Positions 59,562 to 64,000 of a stretch of DNA of 64,000 nucleotides are shown here, one piece after another. The notes under the pieces were generated by a model. The model worked only from the letters and a program-made list of their open reading frames with translations, did not search any database and was not told the origin of the DNA. Made by a program: the position numbers and the translations under genes. Where the stretch lies: positions 343,501 to 407,500 of the forward strand of contig NZ_OY762276.1 in NCBI RefSeq assembly GCF_963665445.1, written 5' to 3'. The DNA is from an uncultured Desulfobulbus sp. (GTDB lineage Bacteria; Desulfobacterota; Desulfobulbia; Desulfobulbales; Desulfobulbaceae). The number at the start of each line of letters is the position of its first letter. The first letter of the stretch is position 1.

Positions 59562-60437
59562 GTGGCACCAAGCCCGAAGAGCATTGCAGGCCTCCTTCAG
59601 TCGGCAGCGGCGCAGCTCACCGAGGTCGCCCTCGAGGATGCCGATCTGGAAGCCCGCCTGCTGCTGCAGTTTGTTACCACCTTCGATCGAACCCAGCTGG
59701 TGCTGCGATCCACCGAGGAGCTTGCAGAGAGCGTCATTACTCGCTATCAATCTTTGATCGATCAACGATGCCAGCGAATCCCCCTGCAACATCTCACCGG
59801 TCTGCAGGAGTTTTGGTCTCTAGAGCTGATCGTCTCACCGGCGGTGCTCATCCCGAGGCCGGAGACCGAATTTCTCGTCGAGCAGGTTCTGGAAGCCATG
59901 CCCCGTGATCACGATCAGCTGGTGCTTGATATGTGTACCGGAAGCGGCGCGATCGCCCTGGTGCTCGCCCGGGAACTGGGCTGTCGGGTCGTTGCGGTCG
60001 ATCTCTCCCTCGATGCCCTGGCCATTGCCCAGGGCAATCGCGGCAAGTACCAGCTGCAGGCTCAGGTCGATCTCGTCCAAAGCGATCTCTTTGCCGGGTT
60101 GCATCCAGCATCCAGGTTCGACTGCATTGTCTCCAACCCGCCCTACATCGTCGAGGCAGAGATCGACGGCCTTGATCCGGAGGTAGCCCGGTTCGAGCCG
60201 CGAATGGCCCTTTCCGGTGGGGAAAACGGTCTGGACTGCATTGGCCGAATCATCGATGCGGCGCCTGATTTCCTTCAACCAGGCGGTTGGCTGTTCATGG
60301 AGATCGGTGCGGATCAGAAGGCTGCTGTTGAGCGTCTTTTGCGCGCCTCCCGAGGCCCTTTTGAGCAGATTGAGGTGCTCGCGGATTATGCAGGTCGGCC
60401 CAGAGTCGCCCGCGGCAGATTGGGCAAACGACGCTAA
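59562..60437 (+). CDS. prmC: Release factor glutamine methyltransferase
   Basis: Methylates the GGQ glutamine of RF1/RF2 with S-adenosylmethionine; 291 residues. GTG start at 59562, one base after the prfA stop. N-terminal helical substrate domain, SAM motif DMCTGSGAIAL, and catalytic NPPY (VSNPPYIVEAE). Standard length. Confidence 0.95.
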   Translation: MAPSPKSIAGLLQSAAAQLTEVALEDADLEARLLLQFVTTFDRTQLVLRSTEELAESVITRYQSLIDQRCQRIPLQHLTGLQEFWSLELIVSPAVLIPRPETEFLVEQVLEAMPRDHDQLVLDMCTGSGAIALVLARELGCRVVAVDLSLDALAIAQGNRGKYQLQAQVDLVQSDLFAGLHPASRFDCIVSNPPYIVEAEIDGLDPEVARFEPRMALSGGENGLDCIGRIIDAAPDFLQPGGWLFMEIGADQKAAVERLLRASRGPFEQIEVLADYAGRPRVARGRLGKRR

Positions 60438-60487
60438 CTGACCATAAACTCTCACCCTTTATACCCTCTTAGCCCCCAGTTGGATAC

Positions 60488-61771
60488 ATGGATAAATTAC
60501 TCATAAACGGCGGGGTTCCTCTCTACGGAACCGTCGGCATCAGCGGTGCGAAAAATGCGGCTTTGCCCCTGTTGGCAGCAACCCTCCTTGCTCCCGGCGA
60601 GCATATACTGCACAACGTTCCCGACCTTCGCGACACCCGGACCATGCTCAAACTGCTCGAGATCCTCGGAGTGCAGTGGGAGCGTAGCGGCAAGACCGTT
60701 CGCATCAACTCGGATCATCTTACCGGGGTGGAAGCCCCCTATGAACTGGTGAAGACCATGCGCGCCTCGGTACTTGTGCTCGGCCCGCTGCTGGCCCGAT
60801 CCGGCTTTGCCCGGGTCTCCTTGCCCGGCGGGTGTGCCATCGGTGCCCGGCCGATCAACTATCATCTCAAGGGCTTTGAAAAACTGGGGGTGACCACCAA
60901 CCTGGAACAGGGATATGTCGAGGCTGTCGTCGAGGGACGAATGCAGGGGGCAACGGTCTATTTTGATATTCCCTCGGTCACGGGGACGGAGAATGTGCTG
61001 ATGGCCTCGGTCGTTGCCGATGGGGAGACCGTCATCGAAAACGCGGCCCGTGAACCCGAAGTCGGCAATCTGGTGGACATGCTGGTTGCCATGGGCGCGG
61101 AGATCGAAGGCAAGGACAGCGATCGTCTGTTGATCCACGGCGTGCCCCGCCTTTACGCGACCGAATCGACCATCATCCCCGATCGCATTGAAACCGGGAC
61201 CTATATGATCGCAGTGGCCGCCACCGGCGGATCGGTCACCATCATCGACTGTAACCCGTCGCATCTCTCTGCGCTCACCGAAAAACTGCTGCTGTGCGGA
61301 GTCAACATCGAAGAGACCGATGACAGTCTGACCATATCCTGTCCGGAAATTGACGGCAGAAGCCTCTGCCGGCTGCACAGTGTCGATATCACCACCCTGC
61401 CGTATCCCGGTTTCCCCACCGATCTGCAGGCCCAGTTCATGGCGTTGATGGTCCAGGGTGACGGCACCTCCATTATTCACGAGACCATCTTTGAAAACCG
61501 CTTCATGCATGTGGCCGAGTTAAAACGGCTGGGGGCGAATATAGCCATCGAAGGATCCCGGGCAATTGTCCGGGGTATTGGCCGCGATAAACTCTGCGGC
61601 GCGCCAGTGATGGCCACCGATCTTCGGGCCTCAGCCTCCCTGGTGATTGCCGGCCTGTCCGCTTCTGGACGGACCGAAATTTCCCGCATCTATCACCTTG
61701 AGCGGGGCTATGAAGATATGGCCCATAAGCTGGGGGGACTGGGCGCCAGGGTGGAGAAGGTCAAGGAGTAG
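60488..61771 (+). CDS. murA: UDP-N-acetylglucosamine 1-carboxyvinyltransferase
   Basis: First committed step of peptidoglycan synthesis, using phosphoenolpyruvate; 427 residues. ATG at 60488. [21 protein letters not shown] start, catalytic Cys in [10 protein letters not shown] (the fosfomycin-sensitive form, not Asp), and the [21 protein letters not shown] end. Its last 11 bases overlap the convergent kinase gene. Confidence 0.97.
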   Translation: MDKLLINGGVPLYGTVGISGAKNAALPLLAATLLAPGEHILHNVPDLRDTRTMLKLLEILGVQWERSGKTVRINSDHLTGVEAPYELVKTMRASVLVLGPLLARSGFARVSLPGGCAIGARPINYHLKGFEKLGVTTNLEQGYVEAVVEGRMQGATVYFDIPSVTGTENVLMASVVADGETVIENAAREPEVGNLVDMLVAMGAEIEGKDSDRLLIHGVPRLYATESTIIPDRIETGTYMIAVAATGGSVTIIDCNPSHLSALTEKLLLCGVNIEETDDSLTISCPEIDGRSLCRLHSVDITTLPYPGFPTDLQAQFMALMVQGDGTSIIHETIFENRFMHVAELKRLGANIAIEGSRAIVRGIGRDKLCGAPVMATDLRASASLVIAGLSASGRTEISRIYHLERGYEDMAHKLGGLGARVEKVKE

Positions 61772-63455
61772 AAGGCTGGGGTAGGTTCAGGCGGATGATG
61801 CAGCCGCTAGGTTGATTGTCGATGATTTCCAGGGTGCCTTGGTGGTTCTCGACGATCTGGTGCACGATTGCCAGTCCGAGCCCGGTTCCGTCCGCACGGG
61901 TCGAAAAAAACGGGGTGAGGACCTTGCTCCGTATCTCCTTTTCGATCCCCACCCCTTCATCCCTAATTTCAAGCTGAAGCAGGCCGTTTTCTCTCTCGTC
62001 GGCCACTACGGTGATACCGCCGTTGGTCGATTCCACCGCGTTGCAGGCATTTTCCAGCAGGTGGGTGAGTGCGGTCTGCACCTGCTGCCGATCGGCCCAG
62101 CAGGCAAGGTGCTGGTCCATCTCGTTGTGGATTCGACCGGCTGCAACGATCTGCGGCCCGGTCTGAAATCGCTGCACGATCTCTTCCACCACTCGCGAGA
62201 GGTTGAACCATTCACTGTGGATGGTCGCCGGTCGTGCGTACTGGAGAAAGTCGGTGATGGTTTTCGCCATGCGGTTTGATTCCCGCAAAATAATCCCGAG
62301 CAGCGTCTTGAAGGTCGCCTCATCCAGGTTGTGCAGAGGGTCCTGCTCCAGGGCCAGGATCTGCGCCGAACCGGAAATGGCCGCCAGAGGATTGCGGAAG
62401 TCATGGGCGATCGAAGCGCTCAACTCGCCTATCGCCGCCATCTTTTCCGCCTCCCGCACCTGATTTTCCATCCGTTCTATCTGGCTGATATCCTGCAGGG
62501 TAATCACTTTGCCCCTGGTCCAGGATTCCTCGTTTCTCATCTCATCGGGCATATTCAGGTAGCTGAAGGAATAGCCCAGGCGTATCGCCATCCCATCCTG
62601 CCTCGTATAGTCGCTCACGCTGCGGCCCTGTCGTTCATGCAGCCGGAGCTCGGGGAAAAGGCGAATAAACGGCTGGCCGAGAATGTTCTCCCTAGCCAGG
62701 CCGGTGATCCGTTCCGCGGCCTGATTGAAGGAGGTGATGAAATCAAGGGAATCGGTGGTGATTATGCCGGTGGAGATGTCGTCGAAGATCTGCTTGTAGA
62801 GACTCGAGAGACGGTCGTATTCGCGTGAGGTGCGGTCGAGCCTTTCTTCGATGACGCGCAACCGCCTGGCCAGGTGTCCGCTGAGCAGGGCCGCAAGGAA
62901 GAAAATGAGCCCATAGATGGCAAACAGGTTGGCGCTGACCAGGGCATTGGCCGGCAGTTTATAGGCGGTTTCCAGGAAGTAGGTGGGAATGATTCCCAGT
63001 TGTTCCATAAAAAAAACACCGCCGAGCAGCAGGGTGGAGGAGGCGGCGAGGAACAGGGCGCCGATGCGGTAGAGAACAAGGCCGCCGGTGATGACCGGCA
63101 AGATCATCAGGGCGATAAAATCGGATTGACTGCAACCGGTGCCATAGACCAACAGTGCATTGCAGACGAGATCAAAGAGCAGCTGGGCTACCCCGAATCG
63201 CCGCGCGGACCAGCCGATTTTGGGCATGACCAGGGCAGAGAGGATGGAAAAGAGGTAAATGCCCAACAAAAACAGGGAGGTCAGTTCCAATGGGGGGAGA
63301 ATCGAGGCTGGGCCTTTATCGCGAAAATAGGCCGCAAGACTGAGCAGCAGGGTGAAAAGGATGATACGGATGGCCATCCACCACAGGATATGCCTGCGAA
63401 CCTCCTGCTCACTGCTGGTGACCGGCGCAAAAATCCGGAGAATAGAGCGAAACAT
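61761..63455 (-). CDS. PilS/NtrB-like membrane sensor histidine kinase
   Basis: 564 residues. ATG at 63455 with AGGACG seven bases upstream; a longer frame extends upstream but overlaps the regulator gene. About six membrane helices (about 25-200) without a large periplasmic domain, PAS about 215-335, HisKA with His351 ([10 protein letters not shown]), and an intact HATPase ([21 protein letters not shown]). It follows a PilR-like regulator by 35 bases. This architecture and pairing resemble PilS/PilR, which control type IV pili, but no pil gene is in the window. Confidence 0.88.
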   Translation of the reverse strand: MFRSILRIFAPVTSSEQEVRRHILWWMAIRIILFTLLLSLAAYFRDKGPASILPPLELTSLFLLGIYLFSILSALVMPKIGWSARRFGVAQLLFDLVCNALLVYGTGCSQSDFIALMILPVITGGLVLYRIGALFLAASSTLLLGGVFFMEQLGIIPTYFLETAYKLPANALVSANLFAIYGLIFFLAALLSGHLARRLRVIEERLDRTSREYDRLSSLYKQIFDDISTGIITTDSLDFITSFNQAAERITGLARENILGQPFIRLFPELRLHERQGRSVSDYTRQDGMAIRLGYSFSYLNMPDEMRNEESWTRGKVITLQDISQIERMENQVREAEKMAAIGELSASIAHDFRNPLAAISGSAQILALEQDPLHNLDEATFKTLLGIILRESNRMAKTITDFLQYARPATIHSEWFNLSRVVEEIVQRFQTGPQIVAAGRIHNEMDQHLACWADRQQVQTALTHLLENACNAVESTNGGITVVADERENGLLQLEIRDEGVGIEKEIRSKVLTPFFSTRADGTGLGLAIVHQIVENHQGTLEIIDNQPSGCIIRLNLPQPSTP

Positions 63456-63490
63456 AGGCGTCGTCCTGCAGATGTGTTGAGGAAATGTCC

Positions 63491-64000
63491 TTAATCGATG
63501 CCGTGTTTTTTTGTCTTGTAACGCAGGCTGCGAAAGCTGAGCTTCAAGAGTTCCGCTGCACGCATTTTTGAGTTGCCGGCCTTGGCAAGTGCATGGCAAA
63601 TCATTTCTTTTTCGACCTTTTGCAGGATTTCTTCAAGGCCCTGGTCGAAGAGTTCCTCCTCACTGTGCGCCGCGACAAAAAGTGGCGCGTTTTCGGACTG
63701 CTCGCTTGGCGCGCTTTTTCCCCGACGATGCAGGGAGAGCACCAGGTTTTCCGGGAGAATGATGTTGGAGGTTTCCAGGGCAACGCCGCGCTCGATGATG
63801 TTTTCAAGCTCCCGCACGTTGCCGGGGAAATCGTACTGCATCAGGACTTCCATACCGTAGGAACTCATGGTCTGCACTTCCTTGCCCAAAAGGGTCGAGT
63901 ATTTCTTGAGAAAATGCTCGACCAAGAGAGGTACGTCGCCGATTCGTTCCCGCAGGGGCGGCACGCGAATGGGCACCACCGCCAAACGGTAATAGAGATC
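63491..64000 (-). CDS. PilR/NtrC-like sigma-54 activator, 5' part outside window
   Basis: Only the C-terminal 169 codons are inside. They show the end of the AAA+ domain (DLYYRLAVVPIRVPPLRER, then FPGNVRELENIIERGV) and a Fis-type helix-turn-helix (MRAAELLKLSFRSLRYK). The receiver and Walker motifs must lie to the right. Partner of the kinase that follows on the same strand. Confidence 0.9.
   Translation of the reverse strand, partial: DLYYRLAVVPIRVPPLRERIGDVPLLVEHFLKKYSTLLGKEVQTMSSYGMEVLMQYDFPGNVRELENIIERGVALETSNIILPENLVLSLHRRGKSAPSEQSENAPLFVAAHSEEELFDQGLEEILQKVEKEMICHALAKAGNSKMRAAELLKLSFRSLRYKTKKHGID

Overview
The window looks like chromosomal DNA of a Gram-negative, probably anaerobic deltaproteobacterium (Desulfobacterota, Desulfobulbales-like). 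This is inferred from many sigma-54-type signals, a CarD regulator, a DUF1844 gene, GlnRS and GluRS side by side, a feo iron cluster, and the orders ispE-tRNA-Gln-prs-rplY-pth-carD and coaE-rho-rpmE-prfA-prmC-murA. Base composition is moderately GC-rich, with AT-rich islands at promoters. I see no insertion sequence, prophage, CRISPR array or rRNA.

Region 1 (1-22.7 kb, all minus strand) is a dense signalling block: six large membrane or cytosolic sensor histidine kinases, one chemoreceptor and one NtrC-type activator. Three of the kinases (left edge, 12.2-15.7 kb, 15.9-19.3 kb) are paralogues with HisKA-HATPase-REC-HPt order and the same insertion in the receiver domain. Between them lies what looks like a self-contained regulon: an NtrC-family activator (10628-12073), two 15-bp palindromes, a near-consensus -24/-12 promoter (10489-10504), then a chemoreceptor, a histidine kinase whose ATP-binding boxes are eroded (likely pseudokinase), and a CHASE4 hybrid kinase.

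Region 2 (23.1-36 kb) holds an outer-membrane beta-barrel protein, a diadenylate cyclase fused to a YbbR segment, rpmB, a small acidic protein, an unusual SDR, an M16 peptidase, a tandem UspA protein, a Gate-domain membrane protein, rtcB and sppA.

Region 3 (36.2-46.1 kb) has two more kinases (one REC-PAS-HK-REC, one HDOD-HK fusion), an mtnA-aldolase pair suggestive of a dihydroxyacetone-phosphate shunt for thiomethyl/5-deoxy sugar salvage, and a ferrous-iron cluster feoA-cys-rich-feoB with a second feoA behind glnS.

Region 4 (46.1-61.8 kb) is core information processing and envelope synthesis: glnS, gltX, DUF1844, ispE, tRNA-Gln(UUG), prs, rplY, pth, carD, an RluD-family synthase, coaE, rho, rpmE, prfA, prmC and murA. 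The right edge carries a PilS/PilR-like two-component pair, the regulator being cut by the window.

A dispersed repeat of about 100 bp recurs in at least seven intergenic spaces across the whole window. It consists of a GTCRTTCTC...GAGAAYGAC hairpin followed by a conserved tail. It was recognised by eye and needs computational confirmation.
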